The notes below the pieces were generated by a model. The model saw only the letters and a program-made list of their open reading frames with translations, ran no database searches and was not told the DNA's origin. Positions 1-8,400 of a stretch of DNA of 64,000 bases are shown here, piece after piece. The translations under genes were made by a program, and so were the position numbers. This stretch comes from Streptomyces globisporus (GTDB lineage: Bacteria; Actinomycetota; Actinomycetes; Streptomycetales; Streptomycetaceae): positions 248,001 to 312,000 of the forward strand of contig BMTG01000002.1 in NCBI GenBank assembly GCA_014649555.1. Direction: 5' to 3'. The first letter of the stretch is position 1; the number at the start of each line of letters is the position of its first letter.

Positions 1-1
1 G

Positions 2-493
2 CTCGCCAACTTCGTGGCGCCGATCTACGCGCTCATCGACCTCTTCCCGCGCCGGCTGAACTTCCGCCGGGCGGGCGTCGTGAGCGCCGTCGCGGGCCTG
101 GTCATCCTGCCGTGGAACCTCTACAACAGCCCGGTCGTCGTGAACTACTTCCTCGGCGGACTCGGAGCGCTCCTCGGCCCGCTCTTCGGCGTGATCATGG
201 CCGACTACTGGCTCCTGCGCAGGTCCCGGGTGAACGTGCCCGCGCTCTACTCCGAGGACCCCACGGCCGACTACCACTACCGCCGCGGAGTCAACCCCCG
301 TGCCATCGCCGCATTCGCCCCCAGCGCGACCGTCGCCGTCGTCATCGCGCTGGTCCCGTTCTTCCACGCTGCCGCCGGCTTCTCCTGGTTCATCGGGGCC
401 ATCCTCGCCGCCGCGCTGTACGCCCTGATCGCGGACCGCACGTCCGCGATGAGCGATGTCGACGGTGAAGCCATCGCCGTCGCGGCCGAATAG
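2..493 (+). CDS. NCS1-family nucleobase:cation symporter (3' part only)
   Basis: C-terminal 163 residues of a membrane permease; the reading frame is open to the left edge, so the start is outside the window. Hydrophobic segments alternate with short loops, and the stretch NFVAPIYALIDLFPRR followed by GVIMADYWLLRR is typical of the last helices of NCS1 transporters for allantoin, uracil or cytosine/purines. It ends 24 bases before a racemase-superfamily gene, which is followed by allantoinase, so uptake of allantoin or a related ureide is the likely job. Substrate is inferred from context only. Confidence 0.85.
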   Translation, partial: LANFVAPIYALIDLFPRRLNFRRAGVVSAVAGLVILPWNLYNSPVVVNYFLGGLGALLGPLFGVIMADYWLLRRSRVNVPALYSEDPTADYHYRRGVNPRAIAAFAPSATVAVVIALVPFFHAAAGFSWFIGAILAAALYALIADRTSAMSDVDGEAIAVAAE

Positions 494-517
494 ACCCCCG
501 AGCGGAGAGACCGGATC

Positions 518-1243
518 ATGCGCATCCTCGTCGTCAACGTCAACACCACCGAGTCGATCACCGCGTCGATCGGTGAGCAGGCGGCGTCCGCCGCCTCGCC
601 CGGCACGGAGATCGTCCCCCTCACCCCGCTCTTCGGGGCGGAGTCCGTCGAAGGGAACTACGAAAGCTACCTCGCGGCCATCGCCGTGATGGAGACCGTA
701 CGCGCGCACCGCGAACCGTTCGACGCCGTCATCCAGGCCGGCTACGGCGAACACGGCCGCGAGGGACTCCAAGAGCTCCTCGACGTCCCGGTCGTCGACA
801 TCACCGAGGCCGCCGCGAGCACCGCGCAGTTCCTCGGCCGTACCTACTCCGTCGTCACCAGCCTCGACCGCACCGTCCCGCTGATCGAGGAGCGGCTCCA
901 CGCCGCCGGGCTGAGCGAGCGCTGCGCCTCGGTCCGCGCCAGCGGCCTCGCCGTACTGGATCTCGAACGGGACGAGCAGGCCGCCGTCGCCGCCATCGCC
1001 GAAGAGGCCGGCCGGGCCGTCGAGGAGGACCGGGCGGAAGTGATCTGCCTGGGCTGCGGAGGCATGTCCGGGCTCGCCGAACGTGTCGCCGAACGGACCG
1101 GGGCGCCCGTCGTCGACGGCGTCACCGCCGCGGTCACCATCGCCGAGTCCCTCGTACGCCTCGGCCTGTCCACGTCGAAGGTGCGCACCTACGCTCCGCC
1201 CCGGCCCAAGAAAATCGTCAACTGGCCGCCCGCCGCACGCTGA
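518..1243 (+). CDS. Asp/Glu/hydantoin racemase-superfamily protein (allantoin racemase-like or decarboxylase-like)
   Basis: 241 residues. The N-terminus (MRILVVNVNTTESIT) is the usual first strand and NPNT-like loop of hydantoin/allantoin racemases. The family normally uses two cysteines. The second is present in LGCGGM (Cys180), but where the first is expected the sequence reads QAGYGEHG, placing Gly75 at the cysteine position. A Gly/Cys pair is the arrangement known from arylmalonate decarboxylase in this superfamily. The gene lies between an NCS1 permease and allantoinase, which supports a role in ureide metabolism. Either the enzyme does not racemise by the two-base mechanism or it works on another substrate. 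The family call is firm; the reaction is open. Confidence 0.85.
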   Translation: MRILVVNVNTTESITASIGEQAASAASPGTEIVPLTPLFGAESVEGNYESYLAAIAVMETVRAHREPFDAVIQAGYGEHGREGLQELLDVPVVDITEAAASTAQFLGRTYSVVTSLDRTVPLIEERLHAAGLSERCASVRASGLAVLDLERDEQAAVAAIAEEAGRAVEEDRAEVICLGCGGMSGLAERVAERTGAPVVDGVTAAVTIAESLVRLGLSTSKVRTYAPPRPKKIVNWPPAAR

Positions 1244-1307
1244 CACCGTCCGTCCCCACCCCGGACCACCGCCGAGACGTCATGACTGAGAAAGAGAGAG
1301 GGCTGCC

Positions 1308-2645
1308 ATGCCCGACATACAACTGGTTCTGCGTTCGACGCGCGTCGTCACCCCCGACGGCACCCGCCCGGCGACGATCGTCGTAGCGGGCGGGACGATC
1401 GACGCGGTCCTCCCCTACGACGCCCACGTGCCGTCCTCGGCACGCCTGGAGGACGTCGGCGACCATGTCGTCCTCCCCGGTCTCGTCGACACCCACGTCC
1501 ATGTGAACGATCCCGGCCGCACGGAGTGGGAGGGCTTCTGGACCGCCACCCGGGCCGCGGCGGCCGGGGGGATCACGACGATCGTCGACATGCCGCTCAA
1601 CTCGCTGCCTCCGACGACGACGGTGGAGAACCTGCGGGTCAAGCAGGAGGTCGCCCGAACGAAAGCCCATGTGGACGTCGGCTTCTGGGGTGGCGTCCTG
1701 CCCGACAACGTCAAGGACCTGCGCCCGCTCCACGATGCCGGCGTGTTCGGCTTCAAGTGCTTCCTGTCGCCCTCAGGGGTGGACGAGTTCCCCGCACTCG
1801 ACCAGCAGCAGCTCGCGAACTCCCTCGGCGAGATCACCGACTTCGGCGGCCTGCTCATCGTGCACGCCGAGGACCCGCACCACCTGACCGCGGCCCCGCA
1901 GAGGGACGGGCGGAAGTACGCCGACTTCCTGGCCTCCCGGCCCCGCGACGCGGAGAACACGGCAATCGAGAACCTCATCGCCCAGGCCCGCCGCCTGGGA
2001 GCGCGCGTTCACGTACTGCACCTGTCGTCCTCCGACGCGCTGCCGCTGATCGCCGCCGCGAAGCGCGAGGGCGTCCGTATCACCGTCGAGTCCTGTCCGC
2101 ACTTCCTCACCCTCACCGCCGAGGAAGTCCCGGACGGGGCCACCGAGTTCAAGTGCTGCCCGCCGATCCGCGAGGCCGCCAACCAGGACATCCTGTGGGC
2201 CGGGCTCGCCGACGGCACGATCGACTGCATCGTCAGCGACCACTCCCCCTCGACCGCCGACCTCAAGACCCCGGACTTCGCCACCGCCTGGGGCGGCATC
2301 TCCTCCCTCCAGCTCGGCCTGCCCGCCATCTGGACCGAGGCCCGCAGGCGCGGTCACTCCCTCGACGACGTCGCCCGCTGGATGTCCACGGCCCCCGCCG
2401 AACTCGCGGGGCTGACCCGCAAGGGCGCCATCGAAGCGGGCCGCGACGCCGACTTGGCGATCCTCGCCCCCGAGGCGACCTTCACCGTCGATCCCGCCCG
2501 GCTGGAACACCGCAACCGCGTCACCGCCTACGCCGGGAAGACCCTGCACGGAGTCGTGACGTCCACCTGGCTGCGTGGTCAGCGCATCGCCGACCAGGGC
2601 GTCATCGGCGAACCCACCGGTCGGCTCCTTCAGCGCGACGGATGA
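1308..2645 (+). CDS. allB: Allantoinase (cyclic amidohydrolase)
   Basis: 445 residues, the normal length for AllB. It hydrolyses allantoin to allantoate in purine degradation. The amidohydrolase metal motif HVHVND is at residues 63-68, the lysine expected to be carbamylated is Lys150 in [11 protein letters not shown], further metal histidines fit His186 (IVHAED) and His238 (VLHLSS), and the catalytic aspartate is in SDHSPS (Asp311). The FKCFLSPSG stretch points to allantoinase rather than dihydropyrimidinase. It starts 64 bases after the racemase-like gene with a purine-rich leader (gaaagagagag), and a strong hairpin begins at the stop codon, so it ends the operon. Confidence 0.92.
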   Translation: MPDIQLVLRSTRVVTPDGTRPATIVVAGGTIDAVLPYDAHVPSSARLEDVGDHVVLPGLVDTHVHVNDPGRTEWEGFWTATRAAAAGGITTIVDMPLNSLPPTTTVENLRVKQEVARTKAHVDVGFWGGVLPDNVKDLRPLHDAGVFGFKCFLSPSGVDEFPALDQQQLANSLGEITDFGGLLIVHAEDPHHLTAAPQRDGRKYADFLASRPRDAENTAIENLIAQARRLGARVHVLHLSSSDALPLIAAAKREGVRITVESCPHFLTLTAEEVPDGATEFKCCPPIREAANQDILWAGLADGTIDCIVSDHSPSTADLKTPDFATAWGGISSLQLGLPAIWTEARRRGHSLDDVARWMSTAPAELAGLTRKGAIEAGRDADLAILAPEATFTVDPARLEHRNRVTAYAGKTLHGVVTSTWLRGQRIADQGVIGEPTGRLLQRDG

Positions 2646-2677
2646 CGCGCGGGGCGCGCCCGACGCGCCCCGCGCGT
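2645..2677 (+). terminator. Hairpin terminator after allantoinase
   Basis: A perfect 14-bp inverted repeat (acgcgcggggcgcg and its complement) with a five-base loop begins at the last base of the allantoinase stop codon. There is no U-tract, as is common for streptomycete terminators. Confidence 0.7.
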
Positions 2678-2733
2678 AGCGAAGAGGTCGAGGACGGCGT
2701 GCCGTTCGGCCCGCACGGCCGACGGTGAGGGGA

Positions 2734-3363
2734 CTACGGCTCGTCAGGCCGCGAGAGATCGGGCGGCCAGCTCTGCAGGACGGCGTCGACGATCCGTTCG
2801 AGGTCGGCGCGCTCGGCGCCGCCGGCAGCCTGAATCGCGACGCCGTTGCCGATCGTCATGAGGTACCTGGCCAGCAGGTCCGGGGAGGTTCCTGCGGCCA
2901 GGTCACCCTCGTCGACCGCACGTCGGAAGCGCTCGCTCAACAGGGTGCCGGTCTCGTCGCGCCACGCCGCCAGCAGCTCGCGGATCGCCTGCCCGCCTTC
3001 GCCCCCGATCAACGAGGCCCGCAGGCTGAGGCACCCCGTCGGGTAATCCGGCAGGGTGCTGCTCCGGACCGCACCCCGGAGGAAGACCGCGGCCACCCCG
3101 CGGGCGGTCCGCTCGGCGACCGCGTCGCCACCGTACGAGGCCGGGCCATCGGCGTAGCGCGCCAGAGCCTTGCGGAACAGCTCCTCCTTGTTGCCGAAGG
3201 CCGCGTACATGCTGGTGCGGCTGATCGCCATGGCTTCGGTGAGGTCGGGCAGGCTCGCCCCCTCGTAGCCGTTCCGCCAGAAGACCCGCATCGCGTTCTC
3301 GAGAGCCTCGTCGGCGTCGAAGCCCCTGGGCCGTCCGACCGGCGCGCTCCGTTGGGTTTCCAT
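2734..3363 (-). CDS. TetR/AcrR-family transcriptional regulator
   Basis: 209 residues from the ATG at 3363 (METQRSAPVGRPRGFD); an upstream in-frame start exists but would run through the operator region. Residues about 10-60 form the TetR helix-turn-helix, with FWRNGYEGASLPDLTEAMAISRTSMYAAFGNK as its conserved core read in pieces. The C-terminal ligand domain carries YPTGCLSLRASL, seen in TetR regulators next to SDR or reductase genes. It is transcribed divergently from the short-chain dehydrogenase at 3497, and two palindromic sites lie between them, so it probably represses that gene and itself. The ligand cannot be deduced. Confidence 0.88.
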   Translation of the reverse strand: METQRSAPVGRPRGFDADEALENAMRVFWRNGYEGASLPDLTEAMAISRTSMYAAFGNKEELFRKALARYADGPASYGGDAVAERTARGVAAVFLRGAVRSSTLPDYPTGCLSLRASLIGGEGGQAIRELLAAWRDETGTLLSERFRRAVDEGDLAAGTSPDLLARYLMTIGNGVAIQAAGGAERADLERIVDAVLQSWPPDLSRPDEP

Positions 3364-3386
3364 GCCATCGAGCATACCAATTCCGT

Positions 3387-3430
3387 ACCGACCGGTCCGC
3401 AAGTATTACGGTAATTCTGTACCGATCGGT
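3387..3430. promoter_or_regulatory. Paired TetR operator candidates between tetR and SDR genes
   Basis: The intergenic region holds ACCGACCGGT (3387-3396, one mismatch from a palindrome) and ACCGATCGGT (3421-3430, a perfect palindrome), each preceded by gt. They are 34 bp apart and sit between two divergent genes, one encoding a TetR protein. They are the best candidates for its binding sites. Confidence 0.65.
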
Positions 3431-3496
3431 TGGTGCGGAATTTTTGGCTGGTCGAAGCAGTTACGAGGACACCGTCCCGAGGAAAGAGAGCGCGAC

Positions 3497-4249
3497 ATGA
3501 GTGAGCTGACCGGCAGGACCGCCTTGATCACCGGCTCCACCTCCGGCATCGGCCGCGCGACGGCCCGGTCCCTGGCCGCGCGGGGTGCGAACGTCGTGGT
3601 GACCGGCCGCAACGCCACGCGCGGCGCCGAGGTGGTCGCACGGATCGAGGCCGACGGCGGCACGGCCCGGTTCATCGCCGCCGACCTGACCGACCAGGAG
3701 GACGTGACCCGGCTGGCTCGGGAAGCCGGCGACGTGGACATCCTGGTGAACAACGCCGCGGGGGCCAGCTTCGGCCTCAGCGCCGACATCACCACCGAGC
3801 AGTACGACGCCATGCTCGACGGCAACGTACGGGCGGTCTACGCGCTGACAGCCGCCCTGGCTCCGGGAATGGCCGAGCGGGGCAGCGGTAGCGTGATCAA
3901 CGTCAGCAGCGGGGCAGCCGTGATGGGGGATGTCTACAACGCGGTCTACGCCGCCACCAAGGGAGCGGTGAACGCCCTGACCCGTTCCTGGGCCGCCGAG
4001 TACGGACCGTCCGGGGTGCGCGTCAACTCGGTCGCGCCCGGCCCGGTCTACACCAGCGCTCCGGTCGAGTATCTCGACCTGTACGTCCCCCTGATCCCGC
4101 TGCGCCGTGTCGCCAGGCCGGAGGATGTCAGCGAGGTGATCGCTTTCCTCGCCGGTCCCGGCGGCTCGTACATCAACGGGGCCGTCATCCCTGTGGACGG
4201 CGGCCTCACAGCGGTCGAACCCCCGAAGTCCCCTGTGGCGGCCGCCTGA
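3497..4249 (+). CDS. Short-chain dehydrogenase/reductase (SDR) oxidoreductase
   Basis: 250 residues from the ATG at 3497, which follows a ggaaagagag ribosome site; longer in-frame readings cross the operators and are unlikely. Classical SDR features are clear: TGSTSGIG at residues 12-19 for NAD(P) binding, NNAAG near 85, Ser138 in the INVSSG strand, and the YAATK catalytic pair Tyr151/Lys155. The C-terminus (FLAGPGGSYINGAVIPVDGG) is typical of FabG-like enzymes. It is the likely target of the divergent TetR regulator, which suggests induction by a reactive carbonyl, alcohol or xenobiotic. The substrate cannot be assigned. Confidence 0.9.
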   Translation: MSELTGRTALITGSTSGIGRATARSLAARGANVVVTGRNATRGAEVVARIEADGGTARFIAADLTDQEDVTRLAREAGDVDILVNNAAGASFGLSADITTEQYDAMLDGNVRAVYALTAALAPGMAERGSGSVINVSSGAAVMGDVYNAVYAATKGAVNALTRSWAAEYGPSGVRVNSVAPGPVYTSAPVEYLDLYVPLIPLRRVARPEDVSEVIAFLAGPGGSYINGAVIPVDGGLTAVEPPKSPVAAA

Positions 4250-4373
4250 CCCGAGCCGGCACTGCCGCGCCGGGGCCGTCATCGCCAACCAGACCGTCGA
4301 CCGCGGGCGTTCAGCCGACCCGTCAAGGGCGGCCGCGCTCCGACTGTTCCCGAGCGGTCCCCGGAAATGATCA

Positions 4374-4407
4374 AGGGCCGGTTTCGGATTGCTCCGAAAC
4401 CGGCCCT
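4374..4407 (-). terminator. Hairpin terminator of tRNA-Pro (first copy)
   Basis: A 15-bp perfect stem (agggccggtttcgga and its complement, four-base loop) lies 20 bases beyond the tRNA 3' end on the minus strand. Transcript order is tRNA, hairpin, then a T-containing tail. The same hairpin follows the second tRNA-Pro copy. Confidence 0.8.
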
Positions 4408-4426
4408 GATCTGCGACTGTCTCCAG

Positions 4427-4500
<74 letters not shown>

Positions 4501-4550
4501 CTGCGTTTCCTCCCGGTTGCTCCGGGTGGCCGCGCAGGACAAACATTACC

Positions 4551-7202
4551 TCACTCCGAGGACCGTATCGACGCGCGTGCCTGTTGGGCGCGGGCGGCCA
4601 GTCCTTCGGCCCCGCAGGCCATGGCCTGCTTCTGGGCGCGGGCCAGCTCCCGGTGCGATCCGATCGCGATGCCGTAGTCGACCCGGGCAAGGGCGTGCTC
4701 GTAGGCGGAGGAGGACTTCTCCAGGTGGCCCACGGCCTCGGCGAGCAGTTGCGCGGAGCGCTCCGGGGGTGCGAAGAGGGCGACGCAGCGCAGGGCCTCG
4801 CCCAGGGCGGTAGGCGTGCCGAAGCGTTCGGCGTGGACCCGGTTGCGGGCGGCGAGGTGCGCCGCGCGGGCCGGGTTGTCCTCGGCCAGGGCGCGTGCCA
4901 GGTCACCGGCCCAGGGAGCCCAGATGCCGTTGAAGCGTTCGCGCGGTTCCAGTGCGGCGCCCGCCGCTTCGAGCTCGGCGATCGCCTCCTCCTTGCGGCC
5001 CTCGGCGAGCAGCAGGCGGCCCCGCACGCACGGTCCGTCGGGCAGCACCATGGCGCTGGGGTAGGGCGGGCCGAAGTCGTACCGGTCGGCGATCTTGCGG
5101 GCCTCGTCGGTGCGGCCGCGGGCCAGCAGGGTGTCGATGAGCAGGCAGGCCGCGTCCCAGTGCACGGGCAGTCCGGAGCCGACACGGTCGGCGAGGCGGA
5201 GCCCTTCGCGGAGGAAGCCCTCGGCCTCGGCGAGACGGCCGCGACGCCGGTGGACCATGCCGAGCAGCGTGTGGGCGAACGCCAGGTGGGCGCCGCTCCA
5301 ACCGGAGATCTCAAAGGCCCGGACCGCCTCGCCGAAGAGGCTCTCCGCGCGGTCCAGCTGATCGACGAAGGTGTAGGTGATGCCGACCATGGTGGGCAGT
5401 TCGAAGCCCCACTCGGAGTCGGTCCAGCCGAGGCCCCGGGCGGGGCTGCCGTCGACCAGGGCGCGTTCGCAGAGGTCGACGATGAGCTGGGCGTTCTCGC
5501 CTCGCAGCATGGCGTCGAAGGCCCGCAGGGTGAGCAGCGCCCGCTCCCCGTTGTCGCGGCCCTTGAGGTGGTCGGCGTTGCGGGTGAGCCGCCGGGAGCG
5601 GGCCGGTCCGTCGTCCTCGGCGGCCTGCATGCCCTCCCACATGAAGTGGGCCGCCTGCAGGCGCATCAGCCCGGGGCCGGGCCCGGTGCGCGCGGCTTCG
5701 GCGGCCAGCGACAGCGCCGCGTCCTTGAGCTGGTTGTTGTGGGCGAGCGCGGCAGCGAGCCGGAAGGTGGCGTCGACCCGCAGCCCGTCGTCGAGCCCCG
5801 GCATGTCGAGGGCGGCGCGCAGGTACTGGACCGTCCTGGGCGGGGAGCTCAGCAAGGTCGCGCAGCCCAGTTAGTAGAGGAGGACAGCCCTGTCCTTGGG
5901 GCGCGGCGGCTCCTCCAGGGCCCGTTCCAGGCAGCGTCGAGCGGCTTCCGGCGCGCCGACGGCCAGATGCTGGCCGGCGGCCTCCCGTAGCTGCGCGACC
6001 AGTTCCTGGTCGTCGTCCGGGTGGACCTCCAGCAGGTGCCGGGAGGCCGCGGCGGCACCGAGACCGGCGCGGGTGATCGCCCAGGCGGCGCGCCCGTGCA
6101 TGGCGGTGCGGGTGGCCGGCGGGATCGAGCGGTAGACGGCGGACGCGATCAGCGGGTGGACGAACTCCAGCGGGTCGAAGCCGCTGACGATACGGGCGTC
6201 GCGCAGCCGGGCCGTGCAGTCGGCGGCCTCCGCCGAGCTCATTCCGGCGAGGGTGGCGGCCAGTTCCTGGGAGATGTCGGTGCCGAGAACGGCCGCGGCC
6301 CAGGCGAACCGGTTGGCGTTCGTACCCAGCCGCTCCAGCCGGGCGACGAGCCCGCTGCCCCGTGCGGACGCGCCGAGTTCGCGCAGTTCGCCCGCGGATT
6401 CCTCCACCGGCGGCAGCTCGCGGTCCTGGACCTTGGCGACCAGCTCGACCGCCTCGTAGGGGTTGCCTCCGGTGACGGCCCACACCTCGCGGCAGAACGG
6501 GTCGTCGGCGTGCTCGCCGAGGCCCGCGCGGACCAGTACGGCGGTGGCGTCCGGGGTCAGGGCCCGCAGGGCGACCCGGGTCACCGTGCCCTGGCTGCCG
6601 CCTCGTTCGGCTTCCCGGTCGGCGATGTAGTTGGCGTTGCGTTCGGCCAGCTCCTGCGGGCGGTGGGCCTGCACCACCAGGACGGGCAGTTCGCCGAGGC
6701 GGGCGGTGAACGAGGCCAGCCAGGCGAGGGATTCGCCGTCCGCCCAGTGGGCGTCGTCCACGATGAGGAGCAACGGCCGGTGGCTGAGCCGGGATGCGAG
6801 CCGGCCGACGACGAAGTCCAGGCCGTCGCGCACACCCTGCGGATCGGGCTGCGGACCGCTCGGCTCGGCGAGACCCAGGGCCGGGGCGGTGATCTCGTAC
6901 CAGTCACCGAACAGGGCCCGGGTCTCGTCGGGCGGGAACCGGTCGAGGGCGGGCTGCAGCAACTGCCGTACGACATGGAACGGTACGGAGGTGACGGTCT
7001 CGCCGCCCCGGGCGGACCACACGGTGCAGCGGTCGGCGGCCATCGCCTGGATCTCGGCGAGCAGCGCCGTCTTGCCGAGCCCCGCCTCTCCGCTGAAGAC
7101 CAGGAGCCCGCCGACGGACTGCGCCCCGCACAGGGCGTCCACCGCCTCGGCAGCGGCGGCGAGTTCCGGTTCACGCTCGTACAACGGCCGGGACGGCTTC
7201 AT
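4551..7202 (-). pseudogene. LAL-type AAA ATPase/TPR regulator gene, interrupted by an in-frame TAA and lacking the HTH
   Basis: From the ATG at 7202 the frame encodes a STAND/LAL-type ATPase: Walker A GEAGLGKT at residues 38-45, a Walker B strand LLLIVDDAHWAD, then a winged-helix and TPR-like helices. Codon 444 (5871-5873) is TAA. Reading continues in the same frame, with normal codon usage and family-like sequence, to 4551. The junction reads RAVLLY-stop-LGCATLLSS, where relatives typically have LLYELGCA, so one G-to-T change (GAA to TAA) explains it. The C-terminus stops at ARASIRSSE, where LAL regulators would continue into a LuxR helix-turn-helix. The gene is thus either a pseudogene or produces a 443-residue ATPase fragment and possibly a separate TPR fragment (from TTG at 5855). 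Sequencing error cannot be excluded. Confidence 0.75.
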
Positions 7203-7312
7203 GCCCACCCTTCCCACAGAGGCAGTCTTCTCGACGGTCGAGCCTAGTCGTGCGCGGGTGCTCGTCGACAGGGTTCGCACGATTCCTTGCAGGTGCGGGG
7301 CACAATCGAGTA

Positions 7313-7792
7313 GTGAACGAGACGCGCAGAGACCGTGATGCCGAGGGCCGGGCGCGCAATGCGCGCCCCCGCGACGGACTGGGCCGTCCCCTGCCGTACG
7401 GAGCACCGGGCGTCGATCGGCAGCCGGAGGGGATCGTCCGCACGCCACCGCAGACGCTCACGGAGGCGCAGCGGCTGTTGGACGCGGGGATGCCCTTCCA
7501 TGCGCACGAGGTCTTCGAGGACGCCTGGAAGTCGGGTCCGGAGGACGAACGCGAGCTCTGGCGGGGGCTTGCCCAGCTCGCGGTGGGACTGACCCATTCC
7601 GCACGGGGCAACACCGCGGGCGGGGCGCGGCTGCTGCGCCGGGGCGCGGGGGCGCTCGTCCCCTTCGCCGGGTCCGCGCCGTACGGGATCGAGGTCGCCG
7701 GACTGTCCGACTGGGCGCGGGAGTTGGCGGCCAGGGTGGAGTCGGGTCCGACGGTGGACGCGGCGGCCGAGGCACCCCGCCTGCGCGGATAG
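7313..7792 (+). CDS. DUF309 domain protein
   Basis: 159 residues from GTG at 7313; no closer ATG fits the domain. The DUF309 signature FHAHEVFEDAWK is at residues 62-73, followed by a helix LWRGLAQLAVGLTHSARGN, the usual second conserved segment. DUF309 proteins are small all-helical proteins without an assigned activity. It is divergent from the broken LAL gene, and the 110 bases between them presumably carry both promoters. Confidence 0.8.
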   Translation: MNETRRDRDAEGRARNARPRDGLGRPLPYGAPGVDRQPEGIVRTPPQTLTEAQRLLDAGMPFHAHEVFEDAWKSGPEDERELWRGLAQLAVGLTHSARGNTAGGARLLRRGAGALVPFAGSAPYGIEVAGLSDWARELAARVESGPTVDAAAEAPRLRG

Positions 7793-7891
7793 CCCGAAGG
7801 CCGGTGCCGGGGCGGGCGAGCGAACGGCCGGGCGAGCGGAAGATCCGGGTCCGCGAACCCGGGGCCCGTACAGCTACTACGATCCGGCTCC

Positions 7892-8299
7892 ATGAGCACT
7901 TCTGACCAGGATCAGGACCAGGACCAGCGCCGGGACGCCGACGTTCCGATAGCCGACACCGACACCGCCGACTCCGACACCGCCGCGGAGGCGGCTGATG
8001 CGGAGGGTGTCGCGCTCGACGCACCGGAAGGTCAGGGCGGGAAGAGACTCACCCCGCGCCAGGCCCGGCGCCTGCGGATCGTGCTCTCCGCGCTGGGCAT
8101 GGCCGCGATGGCCGTCGTGCTCGCGCTGCGCATCGCGAGCCGTTCGTCGGTGCTCGTCGTCGGCGTATACGGACTCGCGCTCATCCTGTGCGGCGTGATG
8201 ATCGAGTTGAGCAGGAACGGCCGCACCCGGCTGGCCAGCTGGCTGCTGGGAGCGGGACTGGTGGCCGCCGTGGGAACGGACTGGCTGTTGCTTCCCTGA
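7892..8299 (+). CDS. Small hypothetical membrane protein with Asp/Gln-rich N-terminus
   Basis: 135 residues. The first 50 are acidic and repetitive (DQDQDQDQ, then DTDTADSDTA), probably disordered and cytosolic. A basic patch KRLTPRQARRLR precedes two or three hydrophobic segments between about 63 and 133 (VLSALGMAAMAVVLALRIA, VLVVGVYGLALILCGVMI, WLLGAGLVAAVGTDWLLL). The family is not recognised. Codon usage matches the neighbours, so it is probably a real gene. Nothing around it indicates a role. Confidence 0.65.
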   Translation: MSTSDQDQDQDQRRDADVPIADTDTADSDTAAEAADAEGVALDAPEGQGGKRLTPRQARRLRIVLSALGMAAMAVVLALRIASRSSVLVVGVYGLALILCGVMIELSRNGRTRLASWLLGAGLVAAVGTDWLLLP

Positions 8300-8390
8300 T
8301 CCCGGTCGCGAGCCTGACCTCGGTCCTGATCGTTTGATCGATTGAGGCCATCTCTGATCGATCCATTGACCCCCCTTGATCACTCGATCA
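8297..8390. promoter_or_regulatory. GATC-rich leader of the DUF2264 gene
   Basis: Seven GATC tetramers fall in 94 bases. They include a near-palindrome TTGATCGATTGA (8334-8345) and TGATC-actc-GATCA (8377-8390), an inverted repeat 10 bases before the DUF2264 start. In a genome this GC-rich the clustering suggests operator sites, but the regulator is unknown. Confidence 0.4.
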
Positions 8391-8400
8391 GGATTCACGC

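Noticed and set aside
5853..5873. Translational recoding at the TAA of the LAL gene
   Set aside because: No pseudoknot or slippery site is visible, and TAA is a strong stop. A simple nonsense mutation or a sequencing error is more economical.
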